A stretch of DNA of 64,000 nt, taken from contig NZ_PKUS01000008.1 of assembly GCF_002866825.1 (NCBI RefSeq), positions 124,001 through 188,000 on the forward strand, in the 5' to 3' direction. The notes under the pieces are model-generated. The model saw only the letters and a program-made list of their open reading frames with translations. It made no database searches and was not told the origin of the DNA. Positions 25,890 to 35,181 of this stretch are shown here, piece by piece (position 1 is the stretch's first letter; every line of letters begins with the position of its first letter). Both the position numbers and the translations under genes were made by a program. This DNA is from Pseudohalioglobus lutimaris. GTDB taxonomy: Bacteria; Pseudomonadota; Gammaproteobacteria; Pseudomonadales; Halieaceae.

Positions 25890-27041
25890 ATGGATCTCAA
25901 ATTTACAGAAGAACAGCACATCCTTCGGGACATGGTCCGCAGCATGGTCGAAGATCACAGCACCACGGCGGTGGTGCGTGAGATGGAGCACGACAAAATC
26001 GGCGTTCCTACCGGACTCTGGCAGCAGATGAGCGAGATGGGCTTGACGGGGATGATGTTGCCGGAGGAGTACGGCGGCATAGGTCTCGACATGGTCGATT
26101 GTGCGTTAATCTACGAAGAACTGGGGCGTGGTCTGGCACCTGGCCCGCATTTCGTCAGCTCTGTCATCGCTGTTGGCGCGATCAGCCGCGGCTGCAGTGA
26201 ACAGCAAAAGGCCGAACTATTTCCTGCCATGGGCAGCGGTGAGCTAATCGTGGCACCAGCGTGGCTGGAACCTGACAACGGGTTCGGGCCGCTGGGTGTG
26301 CAAATGCGTGCGGAGAATGATGGCGATACCTTTGTATTAAATGGCGTCAAGCGCCATGTGTTTTACGCCAGGGCAGCGCAGAAGCTCCTTGTGCTTGCGC
26401 GCACCGGCGATGCGGAAGCAGACGTTGACCTGTTCCTGGTGGATACTGATGCTGAGGGTGTCACCCTGGAGCAACAACGCTCAATGGCATACGACACTCA
26501 GTACAAAGTCACGTTCACCGATGTTGCAGTACCCGCCGCCAACAAGCTTTCCGGGGGCTGGTCAAACTGGCATGACGTATTGATGGATGGATGCATTCTG
26601 CAGGCTGCCTACGCAGTGGGCGCGGCCCAGCAGGCGCTGGATATCACCGTGCGTTATGCTAACGAACGGGAGCAGTTTGACAAACCTATTGGCGCTTTTC
26701 AGGCGCTGGCCCACTACATGGCGGATGCGCAGGTCGATATTACCGGCGCACAGGTGCTGGTCTGGGAGGCGGCCTGGGCACACAGAGAGGGCAAGTCCGT
26801 TGCCCGTCTGGCGCCGATGGCCAAATTATTCTGCTGCAATGCAAACAGGGATGCCACGGCAAAGTGCGAGCAGATTCACGGTGGCTACGGCTTCACCATG
26901 GAATACGATATCCAACTGTATTTCAGACGCGCCAAACAACAGCAGATGAACTGGCTTGATTCGAGGACCCTGGAAGACATGATTTCTGCAGACATTCTCG
27001 ATACCGACGCTATCACCATCGTGAATCCATTCAAGGTTTAG
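25890..27041 (+). CDS. Acyl-CoA dehydrogenase, second subunit type
   Basis: A 383-residue acyl-CoA dehydrogenase fold. The helical N-terminus, the FVLNGVKRHVFYARAAQKLL strand and the C-terminal IHGGYGFTMEYDIQLYFRRA are present. Neither of the two known positions for the catalytic glutamate carries one: the YEGT region reads QQMNWLDSRTLED and the other reads DVLMDGCILQAAY. It may thus be the non-catalytic partner of a heterotetramer with the dehydrogenase at 22401, as in FadE28/FadE29-type enzymes. ATG 25890 follows an AGAGG site. Confidence 0.9.
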   Translation: MDLKFTEEQHILRDMVRSMVEDHSTTAVVREMEHDKIGVPTGLWQQMSEMGLTGMMLPEEYGGIGLDMVDCALIYEELGRGLAPGPHFVSSVIAVGAISRGCSEQQKAELFPAMGSGELIVAPAWLEPDNGFGPLGVQMRAENDGDTFVLNGVKRHVFYARAAQKLLVLARTGDAEADVDLFLVDTDAEGVTLEQQRSMAYDTQYKVTFTDVAVPAANKLSGGWSNWHDVLMDGCILQAAYAVGAAQQALDITVRYANEREQFDKPIGAFQALAHYMADAQVDITGAQVLVWEAAWAHREGKSVARLAPMAKLFCCNANRDATAKCEQIHGGYGFTMEYDIQLYFRRAKQQQMNWLDSRTLEDMISADILDTDAITIVNPFKV

Positions 27042-27079
27042 GTGGGTCAGCGGCGCCTGGCCGAAAGTTCCAGTGACCC

Positions 27080-27862
27080 GTGGAATGCCAATTGAATAGC
27101 AACGCGGAAAATGTCGACAGCGGCAACCAGGGCTACGGTCAGGGTGTATACCGACGCCGTATTCTTCTGCAAAAGACCCGCAGTGGTGTGCGCGCCGAGT
27201 TGGAGGATGTCACCCATGCCTTCCGTCTTTTTCTGGCACATGACGGGGCCACCGTCACTGAGGTGATGGCTGAGCCGCTGCGCTACCCTTTCGATACCTG
27301 TCCTGCGGCCGTAGAAAAGCTGCACCCCTTGATTGGCAGTGCCCTGGATGTTGACGCATCGTCTTTGCGTGCCCTGCTGGATCCCGGCCAGAACTGCACA
27401 CACCTTTATGACCTGACCCTGCTTGCGATGGCGCATGCAGTGCGTGAGGCGGATAGCAGGGTGTATGACATAACTGTTCCTGATGATTCCGGTGGCGGCG
27501 TGGAAATCGAAGTCGCTTGCGACGGTGTACCCGTTCATCGATGGACGGTACGTGAGCATCAGCTTATTCAGCCATCACCCCATGCGGGCATGACCCTGCA
27601 GAAAGGATTCTACCGCTGGGCGTGTGCGGCATTTGCCGACGATTCACTGGAGGCCGCCCAGGTCTTGCAGCGCGGCTACTTTGTTGCCCAGGTACGACGG
27701 CAGGACTACATGCGTGCAGGTGGACGCCCGGCAACGGCAGACAATATGCCGGACGGCGCCTGTTATTCATACAATAAAGGGGTGGTGGAAAACGCTGTGC
27801 ATACGCATGGTATGGCAAGGGACTTTTCCACCGGAGCAGAACAGCTGCTCCGATTTTTATAA
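27080..27862 (+). CDS. DUF2889 family protein
   Basis: A 260-residue protein that I recognise as DUF2889 from VYRRRILLQKT, the ELEDVTHAFRLFLAHDG strand, RYPFDTCPAAVEKL and NCTHLYDLTLLAMAHA. Its function is unknown; the family is frequent in clusters for catabolism of CoA esters. The conserved Cys, His and Asp residues in TCPAAV and NCTHLYDL could bind metal or act in catalysis. The GTG start at 27080 is uncertain because no good ribosome site is seen; a TTG at 27092 is the alternative. Confidence 0.8.
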   Translation: MECQLNSNAENVDSGNQGYGQGVYRRRILLQKTRSGVRAELEDVTHAFRLFLAHDGATVTEVMAEPLRYPFDTCPAAVEKLHPLIGSALDVDASSLRALLDPGQNCTHLYDLTLLAMAHAVREADSRVYDITVPDDSGGGVEIEVACDGVPVHRWTVREHQLIQPSPHAGMTLQKGFYRWACAAFADDSLEAAQVLQRGYFVAQVRRQDYMRAGGRPATADNMPDGACYSYNKGVVENAVHTHGMARDFSTGAEQLLRFL

Positions 27863-27912
27863 ACGCAGGTCAGCCAGCATCTTTGGGTGTTAAATGGAAG
27901 CGAGGAAATAAT

Positions 27913-29145
27913 ATGTCGGGTGGAGCTCTGGCTGGAATAAAGGTTGTCGATTTTGGCCAGATGGTATCGGCGCCATTCTGTGCAAAGTTGTTCAGCGACT
28001 ACGGTGCGGATGTGATTAAGGTGGAACTGCCAGAGGGCGACGCCGCACGGCGCACGGGACCATTTCCCGACGACGTGCCGCATGCGGAAAAAAGTGGCCT
28101 GTATTTCATCAACAATACCAACAAGCGCGGTGTTACCTGCGACGTCACCAACGAGGCTGGCAGGGCGCTATTCCTGGGTCTGTTGGAGTGGGCAGACGTT
28201 CTGATCGAGAATAACCTGCCGGGAAAGATGCGGGAGTGGGGCCTGGACTACGAGCAGATATCCCAGGTCAATAAAGACCTTGTCGTCATTTCGATTACCC
28301 CTTTTGGACAAACGGGGCCCTACAGTGGTTGGAACGCTTACGACCTTAATGCCTATCATCTCTCCGGCGCCAGCAGTCGTTACTGTGGGCGTCCGGGTGA
28401 GATGCCACTAGAGCACGGGACATTTGCTGCCGACTATTTTGGCGCGGTCAGCGGTGCAGCATGGGGAATGGCGGCGGTGTATGGCCGCAAACTGGCCGGG
28501 GGAGGGCAGCTGGTGGACGTATCCTGTGCTGAAGCCATAGCCGCTACTTTTGTCGGTGGTCAGAATATCGGGGGTTACGCTCAGGACGGCAGGTTCGACA
28601 AGCGTACCGGCATCGGTATGCCACTGGGCGCACCGGCAACGATAATGCCCTGCAAAGACGGACACGTGTGGATGCTCGCTCTGGAGGTGGGCCAGTGGCA
28701 GGGACTCAAGAAGGTGATGGGCAACCCGGAATGGGCGGACATGGAGCTGTTCGACGACATGCTGACGCGTGCCCAGAACGCCGACATTATCTACCCCTTT
28801 ATCGAGGAGTGGACACTGCAACACGGCAAGATGGAAATTATGGAGAAATGCCAGGCGGCGGGTTGCCCTATCAGTGCTGTATTTACAGTCGCTGAGGCCG
28901 CGCAACAGGCCCACCTTGCAGCGCGAGATTTCTTTGTTGATATGGAGCATCCCGAGTTGGGCCGGGTGAGAAACATGGGCGCGCCATTCAAGCTGCCGGC
29001 GAGTCCGGGCGGACCGAAGACACCGGCGCCATTGCTGGGTCAACACAATCAGGAGGTCTACGCAGAAATTCTCGGCCTGGCGGCTGTGCAGATCGATCAG
29101 CTCAGGCGTGAAGGCGCAATTGGGGAGGTAGCAGGCAATGGCTAA
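27913..29145 (+). CDS. CaiB/BaiF family III CoA-transferase
   Basis: A 410-residue CoA-transferase with intact N-terminal motifs (IKVVDFGQMVSAPFCAKLF, YGADVIKVELP) and Asp motif NAYDLNAYHLSG (Asp144). ATG 27913 is chosen because GAGGAA lies 7-8 bases upstream, while the earlier GTG at 27883 has no site. Its end overlaps the next CoA-transferase by 8 bases, so these two genes are coupled and may form a heteromeric enzyme. Confidence 0.92.
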   Translation: MSGGALAGIKVVDFGQMVSAPFCAKLFSDYGADVIKVELPEGDAARRTGPFPDDVPHAEKSGLYFINNTNKRGVTCDVTNEAGRALFLGLLEWADVLIENNLPGKMREWGLDYEQISQVNKDLVVISITPFGQTGPYSGWNAYDLNAYHLSGASSRYCGRPGEMPLEHGTFAADYFGAVSGAAWGMAAVYGRKLAGGGQLVDVSCAEAIAATFVGGQNIGGYAQDGRFDKRTGIGMPLGAPATIMPCKDGHVWMLALEVGQWQGLKKVMGNPEWADMELFDDMLTRAQNADIIYPFIEEWTLQHGKMEIMEKCQAAGCPISAVFTVAEAAQQAHLAARDFFVDMEHPELGRVRNMGAPFKLPASPGGPKTPAPLLGQHNQEVYAEILGLAAVQIDQLRREGAIGEVAGNG

Positions 29146-30358
29146 GGCACTACCACTTAAAGGTATACGCGTAGTTAACTTCGGTTGGGTCTGGGCGGGT
29201 CCGGTGACTGGCCAGACGCTGGCTTTTCTTGGTGCTGAAGTATTGAAGGTCGAGTCCCAGGCGCGCGTGGACATGACCCGCAACCTGCCTCCCTACGCAG
29301 AGGGCGAGCCGGGCTTCAATCGCAGTTTGTCCAATCATGCATGTTGGGCGGGCAACGGTTCCGTGTCACTGAACCTGAAGGAACCCGAGGGTAGGCAGCT
29401 GGCGCTGGACCTGATTGCCACAGCTGATGTGGTGATTGAGAATTTCGGTCCCGGCGTAATGGAGAACATGGGCTTTGGTTACGCTGAGTTGTGCAAGGTC
29501 AAAAAGGATGTCGTTCTTTGCTCCATGCCTGGTGCAGGCTTGTATGGCCCGATGAAAAATGTGCGCACCTATGGCCTCAGTCTGACTTCAATCACCGGTC
29601 TGGATAGTCTTGTCGGCTACAAGGGAGGGACTCCGGTGCCTGTGGAGAATGCATACTCCGACCCGTTTGTCGGCATTTTCAGTGCGTTCGCAATACTGGC
29701 AGCGCTGAATCACCGCGATAACAGCGGGCAGGGCCAGCACGTGGATTTCTCCCAGCAGGAGGCCATCATGCAGATGATCGGGCCGGACTACATGGACTAT
29801 GAACTCAATGGCCGGGTTGCAGGGCCAAAGGGAAATGAGCACCCGGTTGCTGCGGCGGCTCCGCACGGTGTGTTTCCCTGTGCGGGTGATGATCGCTGGA
29901 TCAGTATCGCCGTACCGTCGGAAACGGAGTGGCAGTCCTTGCAGGTGGCAATGGGTAAGCCATGCTGGGCCGACGCCCCCGAGTTCTCGACACTTGTTCA
30001 GCGCGTGGAAAATATCGACGCGCTGCACCGCCGGCTGGCGGAATGGACTGCCGCGTCGGATGATTTTCAGCTGGCGGAAGAGCTGCAGGCACACGGCGTG
30101 GCGGCAGCCCCGGTGCTCAACATTGCCGACTTGTTGGACAACCCGCACTACCGGGAGAGAGGTACATACGTGGAGGTCACGCACCCGTTAGGATTCAGCG
30201 AGACTATCTACGGTGCCTATGTCAAAACCAGTCGTACAGAGGCAGATGTGAAGCCGGGTCCCTGGCTGGGTCAGGACAATGAGCGCGTGTTCAAGGATAT
30301 TCTCGGCATGGATGCGGAGCGCTACGCAAGCCTGGTCGATGCGAAAGTGATTTATTGA
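29138..30358 (+). CDS. CaiB/BaiF CoA-transferase family protein, Asp nucleophile absent
   Basis: A 406-residue family III protein with the normal N-terminus (IRVVNFGWVWAGPVTGQTL, LGAEVLKVES). The active-site region reads RTYGLSLTSITG, so Gly146 replaces the expected Asp. It overlaps the preceding, apparently active, transferase gene and may be the non-catalytic half of a heterodimer. It closes this gene run; 288 bases without genes follow before the TonB receptor. Confidence 0.92.
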   Translation: MAKALPLKGIRVVNFGWVWAGPVTGQTLAFLGAEVLKVESQARVDMTRNLPPYAEGEPGFNRSLSNHACWAGNGSVSLNLKEPEGRQLALDLIATADVVIENFGPGVMENMGFGYAELCKVKKDVVLCSMPGAGLYGPMKNVRTYGLSLTSITGLDSLVGYKGGTPVPVENAYSDPFVGIFSAFAILAALNHRDNSGQGQHVDFSQQEAIMQMIGPDYMDYELNGRVAGPKGNEHPVAAAAPHGVFPCAGDDRWISIAVPSETEWQSLQVAMGKPCWADAPEFSTLVQRVENIDALHRRLAEWTAASDDFQLAEELQAHGVAAAPVLNIADLLDNPHYRERGTYVEVTHPLGFSETIYGAYVKTSRTEADVKPGPWLGQDNERVFKDILGMDAERYASLVDAKVIY

Positions 30359-30646
30359 GCGCCACATGCACACAGACATTGCAAGATATGCCATGCGAGC
30401 GCCGCACAAGCCGTCAGGCTTAGCGACCAATGAAGAATGTCCAGCTCTCATACAGCTTTGTCCCAATTTGAGATGAGCCGGAGCATTCCTGCAGGCCGAC
30501 AACAACTAGACTGTTTTTAGTGCGGTGCCCCGGGGCGCTGCATGAACAGTTCAGCTTTATCGGGGAAATAGACTCACTCTGGCTGATGCTTTGGCTTCGT
30601 CAGGAACATTGCAAACACATAACTACATTCCAGGGAGAATGATGCT
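30359..30646 (+). other. Regulatory gap upstream of the TonB receptor gene
   Basis: There is no credible gene in these 288 bases. A 10-bp self-complementary GCCCCGGGGC lies at 30527-30536, just after a T-run (30512-30517). The sequence ends in an AGGGAG ribosome site 9 bases before ATG 30647. The promoter of the receptor gene is presumably here; no convincing -35/-10 pair was found. Confidence 0.5.
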
Positions 30647-32977
30647 ATGAAATTCGCTACCGCAACAAATCAATTGACAGGGGCACCGTTCAGTTACGCC
30701 CGATCCTTCCTCTGCACGGCGGTCGTCCTTGGCAGTATGGTGCCTGGTGTGGCTTCGGTTTATGCACAGGAAACCGCTGGTGCGCTGGAGGAGGTTATTG
30801 TTACCGCCCGGCGCCGCAGTGAAAGCCTGCAGGATGTCCCCGTTTCGGTTACCTCCTTCAGTCAAGCAGACATTGAGGCGATTGGCATTACCGACGTTGC
30901 CGCCCTCAGCGAGCTGACTCCCAACCTCATTGTACAACCCAATACCGGTGGTAACGATGGCGTGCTGATTTGCATGCGCGGTCTCTGTCGTACCGACTTT
31001 ACGATTACCGAGGACCCCATGGTGGGGATTTACCTGGATGGCGTCTACGTGGGCAAGTCCATCGGCTCGCTGTTCGACGTGACAGAGCTGGAGCGTGTTG
31101 AGGTTCTGCGCGGGCCACAGGGCACGCTGTATGGCAAAAATACGCTGGGCGGAGCGGTATTGCTGCACACGCGCAAGCCCAGTGGTGAGTGGGGTGGTAC
31201 TGCCACGCTGACTGCAGGAAATTTTGACCGGCTTGATGCCAAGGGCTTTATCGAGTTCCCGATCACCGACACGCTGGCAGGCAGCCTGTCGTACCTTTAT
31301 AAGAGCCGTGACCCCTTTGTGGAGAACACCATGGGTGATGATCGCTGGTCAGAGGATAACCAGGCGATTCACGCAGCACTGCGCTGGTTGCCCGGTGATA
31401 CCGTAACCATCGATTACGCCTTCGACTGGCAGGAGAAAGATGAAGAACCGCTGGCCTCACAAATTGTCAGCGCGACAGGCGAAGTCGGCGGATTTGGTTT
31501 GGGAGACTTGTTTGCCCAGGACGTGCGCCCGGACTACGCCGACAAGGTTCGTACCTTTGGTGCATCCCATAGTGAAGTCGACATGATGGCTCACTCATTG
31601 ACCATGAATTTCGAACTGCAGGATCGTGGCGGTCTTGAGGGTATGGCGGTCAAGTCGATCACCGGCTATCGCGAGGTTGACAACGACATGCTCAATAACT
31701 CCTCCGGTGCCAGCAGCCCCTTTATCTATTCCAACGATATATTTGACTATGACGCTTTTAGTCAGGAAGTGCAGTTCAGCGGTAGCTTTGGCAATGGCTT
31801 TGGAGATATCGTTCTGGGCGCTTTCTACTTCAATGAGGAGGGTACCTACACCAATAACCAGGAAATTAACGCATTCGCGGCGCACGTAGAGTATTTGACA
31901 GAAATTGACAATACCAGCTGGGCGCTGTTTACCGAAGTGACAATGCATCTCACCGACAGACTGGCGCTTTCGGCAGGCCTGCGTTACACCGACGAGGAGA
32001 GGGAACAGAACCACACTGTGACCGATATCCCCAGCGGATTTGTATTCCTGAATACGTATACGCAGACCTTTGGCGGATTCCCACAGGCTTACCCTACAAA
32101 GGTGGACGCAACCAATACCTCGCCACGCCTCTCTATAAGCTACGACCTGGGAGAGGACGTGATGGCCTATGCGACCTATGCCAAGGGCTTCAAGAGTGGT
32201 GGTTTTAATGCGCGCAGCGCCACACCACTGCAATGGGGCCCCTACGACGACATGGAAGTCGACAGTTACGAAGTGGGTGTCAAATCAATGTTGTGGGATA
32301 ACCGCATACGGCTGAACGCCACGGCTTTCTACGAGGAGCTCAGCGATATGCAGTCACAGGTCAACGCGGTGGACCCCAGCAACCAGCAGTCCGGGTTCTC
32401 ATCAGTGATTCAGAATGCCGCAGATGCGACGGTGGCTGGCTTTGAGCTGGAGTTTATTGCGCAGCTGACCCCGGACCTGAATGTCAACGTGGGTTATGGC
32501 TACACAGATGCGGACTACGATACCTTCAGTTCATTCGACCCGATAAGCGGAGCAATCAGTGACATCTCCGATGATCGTGCCTTTGAGTTCACGCCCGAGA
32601 ACAATTACCACGTTTCGGTCAGCTATGCGTTCCCGCAGTTCACTGACAACGGCAGACTTTACGGCCGTGTGGATTGGTCGGGGCAGAGCAAGATCCATGT
32701 TACACCGAAAGTGAGTGGTAACGATGACCTCACCCAGAGCAGCTATGACGTTCTCAATGCGCGCCTGACATACGGTGATATTGCAATAGGTGATGGCACT
32801 CTGGCCATCGCGGCCTGGGTCAAGAACGCCACCGACGAAGAGTACAGGATCGGCGGTTATGAAGTGGACGGTGGCGACCCTGCCTTTGGTGGTATAGGGC
32901 GCGTGGCCATCGGGCAGTTTGGTGAGCCTCGCACTTATGGTGTGGATGTGATCTATCGCTTTGGTACCTTGCAATAG
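30647..32977 (+). CDS. TonB-dependent outer-membrane receptor
   Basis: A 776-residue receptor. The signal peptide covers about 1-38 (cleavage after VYAQ). The TonB box/plug start is ALEEVIVTARRRSESLQDVP, followed by the plug (DGVLICMRGLCRTDFTITED) and a 22-strand barrel that ends with a terminal aromatic-containing strand (YGVDVIYRFGTLQ). Such receptors import bulky or scarce nutrients using TonB energy. Placed inside the catabolic island, it most likely takes up the substrate or a precursor, as in sphingomonad and NOR5-type receptors. The two cysteines in the plug (CMRGLC) are unusual for this group. Confidence 0.93.
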   Translation: MKFATATNQLTGAPFSYARSFLCTAVVLGSMVPGVASVYAQETAGALEEVIVTARRRSESLQDVPVSVTSFSQADIEAIGITDVAALSELTPNLIVQPNTGGNDGVLICMRGLCRTDFTITEDPMVGIYLDGVYVGKSIGSLFDVTELERVEVLRGPQGTLYGKNTLGGAVLLHTRKPSGEWGGTATLTAGNFDRLDAKGFIEFPITDTLAGSLSYLYKSRDPFVENTMGDDRWSEDNQAIHAALRWLPGDTVTIDYAFDWQEKDEEPLASQIVSATGEVGGFGLGDLFAQDVRPDYADKVRTFGASHSEVDMMAHSLTMNFELQDRGGLEGMAVKSITGYREVDNDMLNNSSGASSPFIYSNDIFDYDAFSQEVQFSGSFGNGFGDIVLGAFYFNEEGTYTNNQEINAFAAHVEYLTEIDNTSWALFTEVTMHLTDRLALSAGLRYTDEEREQNHTVTDIPSGFVFLNTYTQTFGGFPQAYPTKVDATNTSPRLSISYDLGEDVMAYATYAKGFKSGGFNARSATPLQWGPYDDMEVDSYEVGVKSMLWDNRIRLNATAFYEELSDMQSQVNAVDPSNQQSGFSSVIQNAADATVAGFELEFIAQLTPDLNVNVGYGYTDADYDTFSSFDPISGAISDISDDRAFEFTPENNYHVSVSYAFPQFTDNGRLYGRVDWSGQSKIHVTPKVSGNDDLTQSSYDVLNARLTYGDIAIGDGTLAIAAWVKNATDEEYRIGGYEVDGGDPAFGGIGRVAIGQFGEPRTYGVDVIYRFGTLQ

Positions 32978-33149
32978 CGGCCAACTGACGCTGGCCCCCT
33001 GGCAGGGGCCAGCAGCATGCCCGCAACAATATGGTGATACGTGACACACCTTTTTTAGATTGTTTATACCCGCCAGGCAGGCTTGTACCCGCGTTCAACT
33101 CGAACGGAAGCGATAGGCAGAATGCCAGGCTGGTAATGGAAGCGACCTT

Positions 33150-34082
33150 ATGAAAGCAATGAAATTCGCATTGGCGACCCCCGGGCTCCTGAACTACCCG
33201 GCGTCCATGGCTCCCTGGGAAAAAACGGCGGCCGGGGATGAAATTTTGCGCTTCGCCAGGGCGGCGGACAAGCAGAAATGGCAGTGGCTGACCGTGCCCG
33301 AACACGTATTCATGCCTGAGGATATGTGTGAATCCATGGGCAGTCGTTTTCCCGAAGGCGTCGCTGCCTGTGCGGTGCTGGCCGGTGCGACCGAGCGTAT
33401 ACACTTGCTTACTTACGTGCTGGTGCTGCCTTATCGAAATCCACTCATGCTGGCCAAACAAATATCAACGATCGAATTTATCGCCGGTGGGCGCTTTACC
33501 CTGGGCACTGCGCCTGGTCATCTTGAAAAAGAGTTCCAGATGCTGGGTATCCCATTTAAAGCCCGCGGCAAGATTACTGACGAGTACCTGCAGGTTTTGA
33601 AAGAATGCTGGACGTCGGATCATCCACATTACTCGGGTTATTATTCGCAGTTTGATCACATTGTGATGGACCCCAAACCCGTACAGAAACCCCATCCGCC
33701 GATTTTCATCGGCGGCAACACCAAACTGGCGATGCGCCGCGCGGTAGAGCATGGCGATGGCTGGATTCCCTGGCTGATAACCCATGACCAGTTCGAAGAC
33801 TGCCTGCAGTATATTCGCGAGCAGCCCGCATATGAGGAGAAGAAAGACCGCTTCGAAATAGTGATGCCTACCACGGAATATCAGGTGGAGGACTACTCTC
33901 ACCGGGAAACTGCCGATACCCTGATAGAGTCAGACCGTGACGCGGTGATGCGTGAGATCGAGTGGCTTCAAAACGCCGGTGCTACCGTTGCCCAGGTGAT
34001 GCCACCCAAAGTTGAAACCTTTGAGCAGTGCCTGGACTGGTTGGCCTGGTTCGACGAGGATATTATTCCTAATTTCATCTAG
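33150..34082 (+). CDS. LLM-class flavin-dependent oxidoreductase (TIGR03619-like)
   Basis: A 310-residue luciferase-like TIM barrel. Characteristic parts are WLTVPEHVFMPED, ERIHLLTYVLVLPYRNPL, GGRFTLGTAPGHLEKEF, and the HPPIFIGGNTKLAMRRAVEH segment that binds the flavin phosphate. It is distinct from the copy at 5280. A flavin-dependent monooxygenase or dehydrogenase role on a pathway intermediate is likely. ATG 33150 is used; an in-frame ATG at 33159 is possible. Confidence 0.88.
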   Translation: MKAMKFALATPGLLNYPASMAPWEKTAAGDEILRFARAADKQKWQWLTVPEHVFMPEDMCESMGSRFPEGVAACAVLAGATERIHLLTYVLVLPYRNPLMLAKQISTIEFIAGGRFTLGTAPGHLEKEFQMLGIPFKARGKITDEYLQVLKECWTSDHPHYSGYYSQFDHIVMDPKPVQKPHPPIFIGGNTKLAMRRAVEHGDGWIPWLITHDQFEDCLQYIREQPAYEEKKDRFEIVMPTTEYQVEDYSHRETADTLIESDRDAVMREIEWLQNAGATVAQVMPPKVETFEQCLDWLAWFDEDIIPNFI

Positions 34083-34209
34083 GTGGCGCTGCCCCCTGTT
34101 CTGGCTTTTGCAGGTGGTGCCGCGTACGCGCTCGATAGCGGGAGGCCAGCGTTGATCCGGCTGTTTAGTCCTTGATATTCGGTAATGAAACAAAGACTGG
34201 AGAAAAGCA

Positions 34210-35043
34210 ATGGCTAGTGAACAAGACATGATCCTGTTTCGTGTAGAAGACAGTGTGGGGATCATTACACTCAATCGTCCGGAGAAGCTTAATGCGGTGA
34301 GTTGGGAGTTGGCGGAAGAGTTGTCCCAGCTACTGATATCCTTGCGTTTCAATGATGAGGTGCGCACTATCCTCATCCATGGTGCCGGGCGTGCATTCTG
34401 TGCTGGTGGGGATGTCGATTTTATCTCCGGTGACAGCGACCGCCCGATGCCGGGAACCTCTGATCCCTCGCGTCCTATTCCTCGTTCACAGCGTAAAACG
34501 CCAGGTGGGCCATTCTTCGAAGTGGCACGCCAACTGATTTATGTCGACAAGCCGGTCATTGCAGCAATACACGGCCCCGCGGTGGGCGCGGGTCTGGCCT
34601 ACTCGCTGGCCTGTGACCGGCGATTCGGTGATACAACGACAAAAATGGCGGCGATATTCACCAACATTGGCGTCGCGCCAGATTGCGGTATGTCATATTT
34701 CCTGCCCAGGATCGTGGGCCTTCCCAACGCACTGATGATGGTGGAAACGGCGCAGATATTTGAAGCTGAACGCTGCAAGGAGTTGGGTCTACTCGACGAA
34801 CTTGTGGAGGAGGGTAAGGCCTATGACGCGGCGCTGGACTACGCGAAGTCACTGGCGGGCCGGGCCAGTGTGGCGATAGACATGTCCAGAAGAATGATTC
34901 ATATGTCTGCCCAGGGCGCGACGCTGGAAGACATTCTCGACTATGAGGGAATCGCCGGCGTGATTGTGGCGTCGACCAACGATGCCAGGGAAGGCACGGC
35001 TGCCTTCATGGAGAAGCGAAAACCCGAATACAAAGGTAACTAG
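34210..35043 (+). CDS. Enoyl-CoA hydratase/isomerase family protein (PaaG-like)
   Basis: A 277-residue crotonase. The oxyanion hole is FCAGGDVDF. The first hydratase glutamate is absent (GPAVGAGLAYSLACD) while an Asp is kept in GVAPDCGMSYFLPR, a pattern shared with PaaG-type isomerases. It may shift a double bond in an enoyl-CoA rather than add water. It lies about 130 bases downstream of the LLM gene and 138 upstream of the NTF2-like gene. Confidence 0.9.
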   Translation: MASEQDMILFRVEDSVGIITLNRPEKLNAVSWELAEELSQLLISLRFNDEVRTILIHGAGRAFCAGGDVDFISGDSDRPMPGTSDPSRPIPRSQRKTPGGPFFEVARQLIYVDKPVIAAIHGPAVGAGLAYSLACDRRFGDTTTKMAAIFTNIGVAPDCGMSYFLPRIVGLPNALMMVETAQIFEAERCKELGLLDELVEEGKAYDAALDYAKSLAGRASVAIDMSRRMIHMSAQGATLEDILDYEGIAGVIVASTNDAREGTAAFMEKRKPEYKGN

Positions 35044-35181
35044 TCAGCGCGTATGCGCAATCTCGGTACTCGCTCAGCCCCTGATCTCTCGCGGCGCCCG
35101 TATCAGGCGCGCTTGGAAAGTGGCCGCTGCTGACCTACCATACGGTTTCCGGGGCGGATGCCCGATAGCCGGAGAATGGAA

